A stretch of DNA of 37,819 nucleotides. It comes from an uncultured Roseovarius sp. GTDB taxonomy: Bacteria > Pseudomonadota > Alphaproteobacteria > Rhodobacterales > Rhodobacteraceae. The notes under the pieces were generated by a model, which saw only the letters and a list, made by a program, of their open reading frames with translations, ran no database searches and was not told where the DNA came from. The number at the start of each line of letters is the position of its first letter. The stretch's first letter is position 1. The stretch is from positions 1-37,819 of the forward strand of contig NZ_CAJXNN010000032.1 of NCBI RefSeq assembly GCF_913057115.1. The letters are read 5' to 3'. A program made the position numbers and the translations under genes. Positions 24,870 to 33,012 of this stretch are shown here, one piece after another.

Positions 24870-26380
24870 TAGCCGACCAATGCGTGAGATTGGAGCGTAT
24901 TGATGTCCACGTCGGTCCGCGACACGTCGCGGCCAAAGACTTGAGACGCCTGCCAGGTGCTTACTGTAAGGAACTTCAGGCCTCGCGGAAATTGAACCGT
25001 GTTTTGCCGCAGGGCCTCGCCTGCGGCCAGGACAAAGCCCCAGTCGCCAAAACTTGGAACATGCACATGATAGGGTAGGGTCCAGAGACCATGGTCAACC
25101 GCACCGGGTGCGTTTGCAGCTTCCAATGTTGCCACCACGGACCAAAAGGCATCGCGTGCAAAAAGCGGTGATCCTGCCTGTGTAACGAAGATTCCCTGCG
25201 CCGAGAGCCGCTGTGTTATCAAGGTGTAAAAGGCGCGCGTGTAGAGTTTCGACAGGTTGATAGAGCGCGGGTCGGGTAAGTCGGCGATTATGACATCATA
25301 AACGTCCGTCCCGCCATCCACGAATTGCCAAGCATCCATGTTGATGATTTCTACGCGGGGGTCTTGCAAGGCATGATCGTTAAGTGGTGACAGCTTCGGA
25401 TGATCGCGGAAAAGCTCAGTGACCCGTGGGTCGAGATCAACAAGCGTGACAGTCTCGACAGATCTGTGGCGCAGGGCTTCCCGCGCTGCCATCCCATCCC
25501 CGCCTCCCAGAATCAAAACCTTGGCTTTGCGTGGTGCGAGGGACAGGGCGGGATGAACCAAGGCCTCGTGATAGCGATGTTCATCCAGCGTATCGAACTG
25601 AATGGAGCGATCCAGAAACAGGCGAACCCGGTCGCGAAACCGGGTTACTGTGATTTGCTGGTATGGGGTTGCTTCATTAAGGATGATGTCATCCTCGTAA
25701 AGATTGGCGTCAACCACATTGACCAACCGTTCAGAGTTCGCAAGTGCGCCGAGGGAGGCAAGCATGGAAACCGCCCATACAAGCCACACGCCACGCAAAA
25801 TCCTATCCCGAAACAGCCATAGGGTTAAACCGGCCACTCCGAGGTTTAGGCACCCAAAAACAAGGCTCGCCGACATCAGGCCAAGAAATGGCACAACGAT
25901 GATGGGAAAAGCCACCGAAGCGATGAGGGCGCCGAGATAGTCGGCGGTCAGCACGTTCTCGAAGCGAAACCTATGAGCGCCTTCACCCTCCAGCACACGC
26001 GCAATCAGTGGAATTTCCATCCCCGCCAAGATACCTACCAGCCCCAGCAGGCTGTAGAGCAACAGGCCCACATGCCCCAGAAAAGCGTAAGAAAAGAACA
26101 AAACCGGTGCCATGAAACCGCCGACGATTCCAAGACCAATTTGCGCCCAGACAAAGCCAGATAGCGCCTCATCGACATATCGCGAAAGCCAAGCGCCAAG
26201 ACCCATGGACGACAGGAACAACCCGATCACGAGGCTAAACTGGCGCACAGAGTCGCCAAGCAGATAGCTCGAGAGTGTTGCGGCAACCAACTCGTAGATC
26301 AGCCCGGCGACAGCCACCAGAAAAGTCGCAGCCAAAAGCCAGAGTTCCCGCCGCCGCGCGACGGGCGCGTCTTGTGTCAT
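24836..26380 (-). CDS. Membrane-anchored spermidine synthase-like protein
   Basis: A 514-residue protein. The N-terminal half (about residues 12-215) has seven or eight hydrophobic helices (AATFLVAVAGLIYELVAATL, LVIGLFLSSMGLGAWL and others); the C-terminal half is a polyamine aminopropyltransferase domain with SIQFDTLDEHRYHEAL, the nucleotide-binding GGGDG (292-296), VTLVDLDPRV and DLPDPRSINLSKLYT. It should transfer an aminopropyl group from the product of SpeD to putrescine or another amine at the membrane. It overlaps DUF350 by 4 bases and is the last gene of the minus-strand operon with DUF4178 genes. Substrate uncertain. Confidence 0.9.
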   Translation of the reverse strand: MTQDAPVARRRELWLLAATFLVAVAGLIYELVAATLSSYLLGDSVRQFSLVIGLFLSSMGLGAWLSRYVDEALSGFVWAQIGLGIVGGFMAPVLFFSYAFLGHVGLLLYSLLGLVGILAGMEIPLIARVLEGEGAHRFRFENVLTADYLGALIASVAFPIIVVPFLGLMSASLVFGCLNLGVAGLTLWLFRDRILRGVWLVWAVSMLASLGALANSERLVNVVDANLYEDDIILNEATPYQQITVTRFRDRVRLFLDRSIQFDTLDEHRYHEALVHPALSLAPRKAKVLILGGGDGMAAREALRHRSVETVTLVDLDPRVTELFRDHPKLSPLNDHALQDPRVEIINMDAWQFVDGGTDVYDVIIADLPDPRSINLSKLYTRAFYTLITQRLSAQGIFVTQAGSPLFARDAFWSVVATLEAANAPGAVDHGLWTLPYHVHVPSFGDWGFVLAAGEALRQNTVQFPRGLKFLTVSTWQASQVFGRDVSRTDVDINTLQSHALVGYYNAGWDHWFR

Positions 26381-26601
26381 GACAGGATAACAGCTGCGAT
26401 TATTATGGACAGCGCGATAAACACGGACCCGATCAAAATGGCGAGGGCCATATTGTGCCCGTCTTCGATTTCTTTGACGATGGAAAAGGGCGTGAGCAGG
26501 TCAATCACCTTCCAGCAGCCCCACATCAGGAGAACCCCCAAAAGAGTGTAGACTACGGTGCTGACGATTTCGGGAAGCGCTACGGCCGTAAATGGGTCCA
26601 T
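26377..26601 (-). CDS. DUF350-family membrane protein
   Basis: A 74-residue protein with two hydrophobic segments (IVSTVVYTLLGVLLMWGCWKVI and ALAILIGSVFIALSIIIAAVIL) around a short polar stretch holding EIEDGHN. This is one repeat unit of DUF350 (YjfL type); longer members carry two. Probably oligomeric in the inner membrane, function unknown. It overlaps the spermidine synthase-like gene by 4 bases and follows the 53-residue gene by 15 bases. Confidence 0.85.
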   Translation of the reverse strand: MDPFTAVALPEIVSTVVYTLLGVLLMWGCWKVIDLLTPFSIVKEIEDGHNMALAILIGSVFIALSIIIAAVILS

Positions 26602-26616
26602 TGAATCCTCGCTGCG

Positions 26617-26778
26617 TTATTTCACACGGGTGTTCGAGTAATATCCACCGCCGCTGCCCGCGCGCACCGAGGTGTTCAAATCAGAGCTTTCGCGCCAAAT
26701 CCCATAGTAAGACAGGTAGCCGCTCCCCCCAAGGATCAAAACGCAAGCCAAAAGGAAGATGACGCGAAACGGAGTCAT
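26617..26778 (-). CDS. 53-residue membrane-anchored protein of the DUF4178/DUF350 operon
   Basis: A small gene fitting between the DUF4178 gene (3 bases upstream) and the DUF350 gene (15 bases downstream). The product has one N-terminal hydrophobic span (VIFLLACVLILGGSGYLSYY) and a small polar tail rich in Gly and Ser (SVRAGSGGGYYSNTRVK). The spacing and the membrane segment support a real gene. It may be a secreted or membrane-tethered peptide; no family recognised. Confidence 0.65.
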   Translation of the reverse strand: MTPFRVIFLLACVLILGGSGYLSYYGIWRESSDLNTSVRAGSGGGYYSNTRVK

Positions 26779-26781
26779 GGC

Positions 26782-28077
26782 TTAATCCTCGTCGGTCCAA
26801 TCGGTCCCGCGCCAGCGGGCCTTTTTGTGCAAGATAGGCTTAGCTGCCTTCCACAGGAAAAGCAGGCCAAAAAGGCCGGTGCAAAGCAAAAGCCAAAAAC
26901 TGCTTGAGCGTCCTTCATCTGCCGACACGCTCAACCGGGTGATGGCTGTCGTGGCGCCAATCCATGTCCCTTGCTCTGTCACGTCCAGTTCTGCCGTATG
27001 GGTGCCAGCTTGCTTCGCGCGAAATAGAATTGTCGTGCTCGGCGATCCTTCGGTCCACCGTCCATCGGCATCCCGTCCATGGTAAAAGCCCACTTCGCGC
27101 CCAGCCTCGAACAAGGGGGCGCCGTCTGGACCATAGAGGGAAACCTCGAGCCATGCCCAACTGTTATCGACATCCGTGACAAAGGTAAGGCCCGATAACT
27201 TGGCGGTATCGGAAATCTCGAAGCTAACCTCTTGCGGCAATTCAGAGATGCTGAATGTCTGGCTGTCAAGCACAACGCGCCGGGCCTCGGTGCCTTTAAC
27301 AAAAATCATGCCCACCAAGGCCAGCACGGTAAAGGCAAGTGTCGTGTTCCGCAAAAAGGCATGATTTTTGCCTGCCTCGAAGGGCTGCAAAGGGTGGACC
27401 CGGTTCGGGAGGTACTCAGGCTTCGCACCGAAAGAGGTGAAAGTTTCGTCCTGCGGTAAATAGCGGGAACGCTCCACCTCGCGCTCCCGGCCAGTGTCGG
27501 TGAAACCCAGCATATGCGCGTCTGACATGGCGGTGACAGTCGTCGCCTTGTCCCCGATATTTGGCACCCAGGTAAACTCCCCCTCGGCAAAGGTAATCTC
27601 AGAGGTGGATGTCTCATAGTACTTGTACCGTTCCCGCCCGTCGTAGACGACGGGGGGCGATTCCGAGCTTTCCACCCATCGGGTCGACATCCAAGCGGGC
27701 GTCAGGGGGCGGCGAAATCGACGGGTGAAAATCACATGGTCGTTCTCAAAGGTCAGCCACGCGTAGCCATGGGTGGGGGAATACAATTGATGATCCACCC
27801 ATCTCCACGTCATCCCATGCCAGCGTTCCATCATGCCAAGGGTGCCGATAATGGTATACTCCACCGCGTCGATCTTGCCCTGCATCCCGATTTTGAAAGG
27901 GGTCTCGGGCCGCTCCATATCTGCGAATGTCCGAAGCACCTTGTAGTCATCAAGTGCATCAAGCTCGGTGCCGCAATAGCCGCAGATTTGCACAACGACA
28001 CGGCCCCCGCCCAAGACGTCCAAGCCCGCCGCGCAGGAGGGACAATTGATCGCCTTGGGGCCGCCCAGCCGGGTCAT
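26782..28077 (-). CDS. DUF4178 protein with zinc ribbon and two membrane segments
   Basis: A 431-residue protein. The N-terminus has a zinc-ribbon pattern (C12, C15, C32, C35), then the DUF4178 domain (GKIDAVEYTIIGTLGMMERW, and YSPTHGYAWLTFENDHVIFT, a beta-rich fold), a hydrophobic segment (FTVLALVGMIFVKG), an extracytoplasmic beta-sandwich-like stretch, and a C-terminal hydrophobic segment (FWLLLCTGLFGLLFLW). Overlaps the first DUF4178 gene by 4 bases. Function unknown; the link to SpeE- and SpeD-like proteins and DUF350 suggests a membrane-stress or polyamine-linked system. Confidence 0.82.
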   Translation of the reverse strand: MTRLGGPKAINCPSCAAGLDVLGGGRVVVQICGYCGTELDALDDYKVLRTFADMERPETPFKIGMQGKIDAVEYTIIGTLGMMERWHGMTWRWVDHQLYSPTHGYAWLTFENDHVIFTRRFRRPLTPAWMSTRWVESSESPPVVYDGRERYKYYETSTSEITFAEGEFTWVPNIGDKATTVTAMSDAHMLGFTDTGREREVERSRYLPQDETFTSFGAKPEYLPNRVHPLQPFEAGKNHAFLRNTTLAFTVLALVGMIFVKGTEARRVVLDSQTFSISELPQEVSFEISDTAKLSGLTFVTDVDNSWAWLEVSLYGPDGAPLFEAGREVGFYHGRDADGRWTEGSPSTTILFRAKQAGTHTAELDVTEQGTWIGATTAITRLSVSADEGRSSSFWLLLCTGLFGLLFLWKAAKPILHKKARWRGTDWTDED

Positions 28078-28688
28078 GCGGCACGTTCCACCCGAACCTC
28101 GAACGGATCATGCCAATGGCCGATATACCATGCGCGCCCCCCGTCCCAGAATTCCCCGGACAACAGGCGCATGTCATCGGCGGTGCAGTTGAAAAAGGTA
28201 TACCGTTCACCGACCACGGGCACGTCTTCGAATGAACCGCGCAAGGCGATGCACTCGGCCTCGTCCAATTCGGTGACGGTGAAGCGCATGTAATTCCACT
28301 GAAATACATGCCCAATCAACGGAACGCGATCCAATGCAGGGTATTGGTTTGATTTCAAAGGATATTGTAGGACAAGGTCACCCTCATCAACGCTCAGCCA
28401 ACAGCGCAGTCCTTCCTCATCCAGCCCCCAAAATTCATCCCAGACCCCGCGCCCATAGCTGAACCGGGCATGTCCCATGGCTGTAAAATGCCCGCGCGGC
28501 AGGTGGACTGTATCGCCAAGGTCAAAGAGCATCGGGGCGTCGTGCATCACACCTTGCTCACCGGCCAGTTCCATACGGTCATCATGGATGAAAAGTGTTG
28601 TGCCGCAGGAGGCACAGGGGGTCATGCGCAGACGGTCAAGCGCGGGGGCGGCATCATCACCGCAATTGGGGCATGTGGTATTGACCAT
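28074..28688 (-). CDS. DUF4178 protein with zinc ribbon, soluble form
   Basis: A 204-residue protein with a zinc ribbon (C6, C9, C25, C28) followed by a DUF4178 domain ([51 protein letters not shown]). It has no membrane segment, unlike its neighbour. The start at 28688 is the one that leaves the zinc ribbon at the N-terminus; an ATG at 28700 would add four residues and the frame extends to 28979 over recO without sense. It is first in the minus-strand operon and divergent from recO. Confidence 0.8.
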   Translation of the reverse strand: MVNTTCPNCGDDAAPALDRLRMTPCASCGTTLFIHDDRMELAGEQGVMHDAPMLFDLGDTVHLPRGHFTAMGHARFSYGRGVWDEFWGLDEEGLRCWLSVDEGDLVLQYPLKSNQYPALDRVPLIGHVFQWNYMRFTVTELDEAECIALRGSFEDVPVVGERYTFFNCTADDMRLLSGEFWDGGRAWYIGHWHDPFEVRVERAA

Positions 28689-28820
28689 GGCCTGTGGCAT
28701 CCCGCGAAACCGTTTCAAACTCACGCTGACTATGCCGCAGGTTGCGCTTGGATGGAAAGGCCCGGAGGTCAGGAAATTGCGGCCCTTGGCAATATGTCTT
28801 GGCTGGTGTCCTATGCAGGC

Positions 28821-29558
28821 ATGGAATGGCGTGATCAGGGCATACTTTTGTCGAGCCGAACGCATGGGGAGACCTCGGCGATAATCGAGGTTTTTACGCC
28901 GGGGCGTGGCCGGCATGCAGGGGTGGTGCGGGGTGGGACATCGCGCAAACTGGCACCGATTTTGCAGCCCGGCGCGCAACTTGACCTAAAGTGGCGGGCG
29001 CGACTGGAGGATCATATCGGGACGTTTACGGTTGAACCTTTGCGGTCACGTGCGGCGGCGTCGATGGGGGACAGGCTGTCACTCGCGGGGTTGAACGCGG
29101 TGACGGCTTTGTTGCTTTTTTGCCTGCCTGAGCGTGAGGCACATGCGCGCCTTTATGAAAAAACTGAGCAACTACTTGACCTTCTGGGACAATCCGAGAT
29201 CTGGCCCTTGGCCTACTTGCGGTGGGAAATGACCCTATTGGATGACATGGGTTTCGGCCTGGACCTATCCACTTGTGCGGTGCTGGGGCGACAGGCGAAT
29301 GACTTGAGCTTTGTCTCACCGCGTACCGGGCGGGCGGTATCGCGGGCCGGGGCCGGAGACTGGGCCGATAAACTTTTGCCGCTGCCGCCGTGTCTGTTGG
29401 GCGAGGGGGCGGCGCCGGATGCGGAATTGGTGGAGGCGTTTCGGGTGACAGGTCACTTCTTGCACAATCATTTGGCCCCGGAAATGGGCAACACGCCACT
29501 TCCCGGGGCGCGGCAGCGGTTTGTGGACAGGCTGCGCGCAAGGGCAGACATGTCATAA
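28821..29558 (+). CDS. recO: DNA repair protein RecO
   Basis: Helps RecF and RecR load RecA onto gapped DNA, in the cytoplasm. The 245-residue product has an N-terminal OB-fold ([20 protein letters not shown], then [16 protein letters not shown]) and the helical domain ([22 protein letters not shown]). The start at 28821 is chosen because it begins with the family's [10 protein letters not shown]; the frame runs back to 28470 through the divergent gene. Followed at once by a terminator shared with leuA. Confidence 0.93.
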   Translation: MEWRDQGILLSSRTHGETSAIIEVFTPGRGRHAGVVRGGTSRKLAPILQPGAQLDLKWRARLEDHIGTFTVEPLRSRAAASMGDRLSLAGLNAVTALLLFCLPEREAHARLYEKTEQLLDLLGQSEIWPLAYLRWEMTLLDDMGFGLDLSTCAVLGRQANDLSFVSPRTGRAVSRAGAGDWADKLLPLPPCLLGEGAAPDAELVEAFRVTGHFLHNHLAPEMGNTPLPGARQRFVDRLRARADMS

Positions 29559-29587
29559 AAAAGCCCGGCCAAACGGGCCGGGCTTTT
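29557..29587. terminator. Bidirectional terminator between recO and leuA
   Basis: GCCCGGCC (29563-29570) and GGCCGGGC (29576-29583) form a perfect 8-pair stem with loop AAACG, bracketed by an A-run of six and a T-run of four, so it should terminate both convergent genes; the minus-strand side has the longer T-run. Confidence 0.9.
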
Positions 29588-29608
29588 GGTTGGATCAAAG
29601 GCGCTTAG

Positions 29609-31174
29609 TTACGATACGTCCTTGTAATTGATCTCTTTTTCGTCTTCGCCGACACGGCCGCGGCGCACCAGCAAGCGGTTGAGCGCATTGACATAGGCCT
29701 TGGCCGAGGCGACCACCGTGTCGGTGTCGGCCGATTGTCCGGTGGCGATGTTGCCGTCTTCCTCCAAACGGACCGAAACAGTGGCTTGCGCGTCGGTGCC
29801 TTGGGTCACGGCATGCACTTGGTAGAGCGACAGGTGGGCGGAGTTGGGGTGCAACTCGCGCACGGCCTTGAAGGTGGCGTCAACCGGGCCGTCGCCGGTT
29901 TGCTTGGCGGTCTTTTCCTCGCCATCTATGGTCATCACCAACTCGGCCTCAGCCGGGCCGCCGGTGCCACAGACCACGCGCAGGGATTTGACGACAAGGC
30001 GGTCTTTCGCCTCGTCCTCGCCCGCGCGCATCAGGGCGATAAGGTCTTCATCATAAACCTCTTTTTTGCGGTCAGCGAGATCTTTGAAGCGCACGAACAT
30101 GTCATTGAGCTGGTTCTCGGCCAGATCGTACCCGAGGTCTTTCAACTTTGAGCGCAGGGCGGCGCGGCCGGAGTGTTTGCCCAAAACGATATTGGTCTCA
30201 GAGAGGCCCACGTCTTCGGGGCGCATGATTTCGAAGGTTTCGGCGTTTTTGAGCATGCCGTCTTGGTGGATGCCGGATTCATGGGCGAACGCGTTCTTGC
30301 CGACGATGGCCTTGTTGTATTGAACGGGGAAGCCCGAAACGGTAGCGACGCGGCGCGAGATGTTCATGATCTTGCGGCTGTCGACATGCGTGTAATAGGG
30401 CATGATATCGCCGCGCACCTTGAGGGCCATGACGACCTCTTCCAATGCGGTGTTGCCCGCGCGCTCGCCCAAGCCATTGATTGTACACTCAATTTGCCGC
30501 GCGCCACCGGCCACGGCGGCCAGGGCGTTGGCCGTCGCCATGCCCAGATCGTTGTGACAGTGGGTGGCAAAGACCACCTCATCGCCACCGGGGACTTCGG
30601 CGATCAGGCGTTCGATCAACTCGGCGGATTCGACGGGGGCGGTGTAGCCGACGGTGTCGGGGATGTTGATCGTGGTGGCACCGGCCTTGATGGCGATTTC
30701 GACGACGCGGGCGAGGTAATCCCACTCGGTGCGAGTCGCATCCATGGGCGACCATTGCACGTTGTCACAAAGGTTGCGGGCATGCGTGACGGTCTCGTGA
30801 ATCCGCTCGGCCATCTCGTCTTGGGTGAGGTTCGGGATCGCCCGGTGCAGCGGCGAGGTCCCGATAAAGGTATGAATTCGCGGGCTTTTTGCGTGTTTCA
30901 CAGCCTCCCAGCAGCGGTCGATATCCTTGGGGTTGGCACGGGCCAAGCCACAGATCGTCGAGTTTACGGAATTTTTGGCAATCTCTGAAACGGCGCGGAA
31001 GTCGCCTTCGGATGCGATGGGGAATCCGGCCTCGATGATATCAACGCCCATGTCATCGAGCATGGCGGCGATTTCGAGCTTTTCATCATGGGTCATGGTG
31101 GCGCCGGGGGATTGTTCGCCGTCGCGCAGGGTGGTGTCGAAAATCACCACGCGGTCTTTGGAAGTATCAGTCAT
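29609..31174 (-). CDS. leuA: 2-isopropylmalate synthase
   Basis: First committed step of leucine synthesis: 2-ketoisovalerate and acetyl-CoA give 2-isopropylmalate. At 521 residues it is a full-length bacterial LeuA. The HMGL-like domain has DTTLRDGEQSPGATM, the metal motif ATHCHND and GLGERAGN, and the C-terminal regulatory (leucine-binding) domain starts around residue 390 with SLRVVCGTGGPAEAEL. A leucine-rich leader peptide and a hairpin with a T-tract precede it (31217-31350), suggesting control by leucine supply. Confidence 0.95.
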   Translation of the reverse strand: MTDTSKDRVVIFDTTLRDGEQSPGATMTHDEKLEIAAMLDDMGVDIIEAGFPIASEGDFRAVSEIAKNSVNSTICGLARANPKDIDRCWEAVKHAKSPRIHTFIGTSPLHRAIPNLTQDEMAERIHETVTHARNLCDNVQWSPMDATRTEWDYLARVVEIAIKAGATTINIPDTVGYTAPVESAELIERLIAEVPGGDEVVFATHCHNDLGMATANALAAVAGGARQIECTINGLGERAGNTALEEVVMALKVRGDIMPYYTHVDSRKIMNISRRVATVSGFPVQYNKAIVGKNAFAHESGIHQDGMLKNAETFEIMRPEDVGLSETNIVLGKHSGRAALRSKLKDLGYDLAENQLNDMFVRFKDLADRKKEVYDEDLIALMRAGEDEAKDRLVVKSLRVVCGTGGPAEAELVMTIDGEEKTAKQTGDGPVDATFKAVRELHPNSAHLSLYQVHAVTQGTDAQATVSVRLEEDGNIATGQSADTDTVVASAKAYVNALNRLLVRRGRVGEDEKEINYKDVS

Positions 31175-31216
31175 GTCGGGTCTCGTTCGTTATCCTAAGC
31201 CATTGGCGCGAAAGAG

Positions 31217-31266
31217 AAAAAGCACACCCTCTGAGCGGTCGCGCCGGATGATGGCACGCTCAGAGG
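31217..31266 (-). promoter_or_regulatory. Attenuator-like hairpin in the leuA leader
   Basis: On the minus strand CCTCTGAGCG (31266-31257) pairs perfectly with CGCTCAGAGG (31237-31228) around a 19-base loop, with an extra AAGC/GCTT pairing outside and TTTTT at 31221-31217. This is an intrinsic-terminator shape 43 bases or more before the leuA start. Its 5' arm overlaps the last Leu codon and stop of the leader peptide, so the exact switching mechanism is not the textbook arrangement. Confidence 0.75.
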
Positions 31267-31328
31267 CGGCTTAGGAGTAGCAGGACAGAAACGCAACCCG
31301 CATTGCGGGGCGTTTGGCCAGAAAGCAT
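31260..31328 (-). CDS. leuA leader peptide (22 residues, Leu-run at the C-terminus)
   Basis: A short frame ending VSVLLLLSRL and stop, with the consecutive codons CTG CTA CTC CTA and a further CTC; such a run of Leu codons, including the rare CTA, just before a terminator-like hairpin upstream of leuA is the mark of an attenuation leader. The ATG at 31328 has AGGA just upstream; in-frame ATGs at 31343-31349 lie too close to the predicted transcript start. Confidence 0.75.
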   Translation of the reverse strand: MLSGQTPRNAGCVSVLLLLSRL

Positions 31329-31356
31329 ATGGTCCTGCGTCATCATCATAGCAGAA

Positions 31357-31385
31357 AGTATAGGCATGATGGCGGGCGATGAAAA
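31357..31385 (-). promoter_or_regulatory. Predicted leuA promoter
   Basis: On the minus strand TTTTCA (31385-31380) and TATACT (31362-31357) are 17 bases apart, matching four of six and five of six consensus bases. A transcript would start near 31350, just ahead of the leader peptide. The CGTACG cluster begins about 10 bases upstream of the -35 box. Confidence 0.55.
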
Positions 31386-31398
31386 CCCCGGAAATTTT

Positions 31399-31549
31399 CG
31401 TACGAGTCGTACGCTTGCCCCCGGAGTTTCGTACGAAAAGCGGGCAGGGCCCGAAATATTTCGTACGAGTCGTACGAAACTCATCGCGGCAAGGCACAAG
31501 AACCAGACTTCAACCCTTCGTAAAGACTTTCAGCCATGCGTGGCGTACG
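31399..31549. repeat. CGTACG palindrome cluster, locus 2, upstream of the leuA promoter
   Basis: Six copies of CGTACG lie within 151 bases (31399, 31408, 31430, 31462, 31471, 31544). Two pairs have the form CGTACG-AGT-CGTACG (31399-31413 and 31462-31476). The 12-mer CGTACGAAACTC occurs at 31471-31482 and inverted at 31424-31435, and again in locus 1 at 4976. It sits upstream of the leuA -35 box and between divergent leuA and the serine hydrolase gene, so it could be an operator for either. Confidence 0.8.
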
Positions 31550-31626
31550 GTACGTTTACTTGCTTTAGACCGATCGAGGATTAAGGATTGAGATCTCAGG
31601 GGATGCCCTAATCGATGGAGGCGTGC

Positions 31627-32961
31627 ATGGTTGGTCTCATAAAGGGTTTCAAGCTTGGTGTTGTTGCAACGATTTTTTCAGTCGTGGGAATGATTGCCCA
31701 CGCGCAATCAGATGTTTTGACAGCGCAGGAGTCTGATCCGCGCGTCATGGGGTGGATGGAAGGGTTTCCACCACCGGCAGAGAAAATGATCACACAGCCG
31801 GATTCGAACTATTTCAGTTTTCCCAAGTTGCGCTGGACGGTGTGCCACCTGCGAGAGTTTTTGCCCACCGAAGTGATCAGTCGCGGCATTGGCGCACCAA
31901 AGCCTCTGTCCTATCCTGCGCCTGTTGAATTCGCGGACCTGCGACAGCAGATTGACGCGTTGAGCTTCATGCCGATTGGCGCAGGGGAGGCGATGACGTG
32001 GGAGCAATCGCTTTATGCCAATTACACCGATGGGATATTGATCCTGCATAACGGCGAGGTGGTTTATGAGCGTTATTTTGGCTGTCTTGAGGAGGACAAA
32101 AAGCACGCCATCATGTCGATGACCAAATCGGTGACCGGCTTGTTGGCGCAGATCCTTGTGGCCGAGGGGCAATTGGACGACAGCCTTTTGGTGCGCGATG
32201 TGATCCCGGAGATTGGCGAGAGTGCCTTTGCCGGTGCCACGGTGCGCGAGGTCATGGATATGACAACGGGCGTCAGGTATTCTGAGGATTATTCCGACCC
32301 CGAGGCGGATATTTGGAAATATTCGGCGGCGGCCAGCCCCTTGCCCAAGCCCGAAGGATACGCGGGGCCGAATGGGTATTGGGAGTATTTGCAGCAGGTC
32401 GAGCCGGACGGGGAACATGGCGAGGCTTTCCATTACAAGACCATCAACTCAGATATGCTGGGTTGGATTGTCAGCCGGGTGAGTGGCAAATCGGTGACGG
32501 AACTGGCCTCGGAGCGCTTGTGGCGGCCCATGGGGGCGGAACAAGACGCCTATCAGACGGTAGACGCCAAGGGGGTGCCCTTTGCCGGTGGTGGGATTAC
32601 CGCCGGTTTGCGGGATTTGGGCCGCTTGGGTCAGGTGGTTTTGAACGGCGGGGAGGTGGACGGCCAGCGATTGTTCCCGGCAGAGGTTGTTGAGGCGATC
32701 CGGGCCGGGGGCGACCCTGAGAAATTCGGCGGTTTCCCGACCATTCCCGATGGCAGTTACACAAGCCAGTGGTGGGTGTTCCATAATGCACATGGGGCTT
32801 TTGCCGCGCGGGGCGTACATGGGCAGACGATTTACGTGGATCCGACCGCCGAGATGGTTTTGGTGCGCTTGGCCTCGTATCCGCGTGCGCAGAATGGGTT
32901 GATCGACCCCACCTCCTTGCCTGCCTATCAGGCGGTGGCGGAGTTTTTGATGGCGCGCTAG
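31627..32961 (+). CDS. Exported serine hydrolase (beta-lactamase/class C-like family)
   Basis: A 444-residue periplasmic protein of the serine beta-lactamase-like hydrolase family. The active-site SMTK (S164, K167) follows the strand ILILHNGEVVYERYFG, and YSED near Y218 may supply the second catalytic residue. The ATG at 31627 is preferred over the one at 31615, since GGAGG (31617-31621) sits at the right distance only for the later start, which also gives a clean signal peptide (VGLIKGFKLGVVATIFSVVG, ending AHAQS). Many relatives act on amides or esters, for example 6-aminohexanoate oligomers; the substrate here is unknown. Confidence 0.87.
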   Translation: MVGLIKGFKLGVVATIFSVVGMIAHAQSDVLTAQESDPRVMGWMEGFPPPAEKMITQPDSNYFSFPKLRWTVCHLREFLPTEVISRGIGAPKPLSYPAPVEFADLRQQIDALSFMPIGAGEAMTWEQSLYANYTDGILILHNGEVVYERYFGCLEEDKKHAIMSMTKSVTGLLAQILVAEGQLDDSLLVRDVIPEIGESAFAGATVREVMDMTTGVRYSEDYSDPEADIWKYSAAASPLPKPEGYAGPNGYWEYLQQVEPDGEHGEAFHYKTINSDMLGWIVSRVSGKSVTELASERLWRPMGAEQDAYQTVDAKGVPFAGGGITAGLRDLGRLGQVVLNGGEVDGQRLFPAEVVEAIRAGGDPEKFGGFPTIPDGSYTSQWWVFHNAHGAFAARGVHGQTIYVDPTAEMVLVRLASYPRAQNGLIDPTSLPAYQAVAEFLMAR

Positions 32962-33012
32962 CGCTTTGCCTTCCGACTTGATCTGACCCGCCCGACCGCT
33001 AGGTCACGACCC

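Larger units (their letters stand above)
31175..31626. other. Divergent intergenic region between leuA and the serine hydrolase gene
   Basis: About 450 bases holding, from right to left for leuA, the CGTACG cluster, the promoter, the leader peptide and the attenuator-like hairpin. For the + strand hydrolase gene only the ribosome-binding site GGAGG at 31617-31621 is clear; I could not assign its promoter. Confidence 0.7.

Noticed and set aside
28470..28820. N-terminal extension of RecO.
   Set aside because: The extra 117 residues are antisense to the DUF4178 gene and do not resemble RecO; the family start is [10 protein letters not shown].
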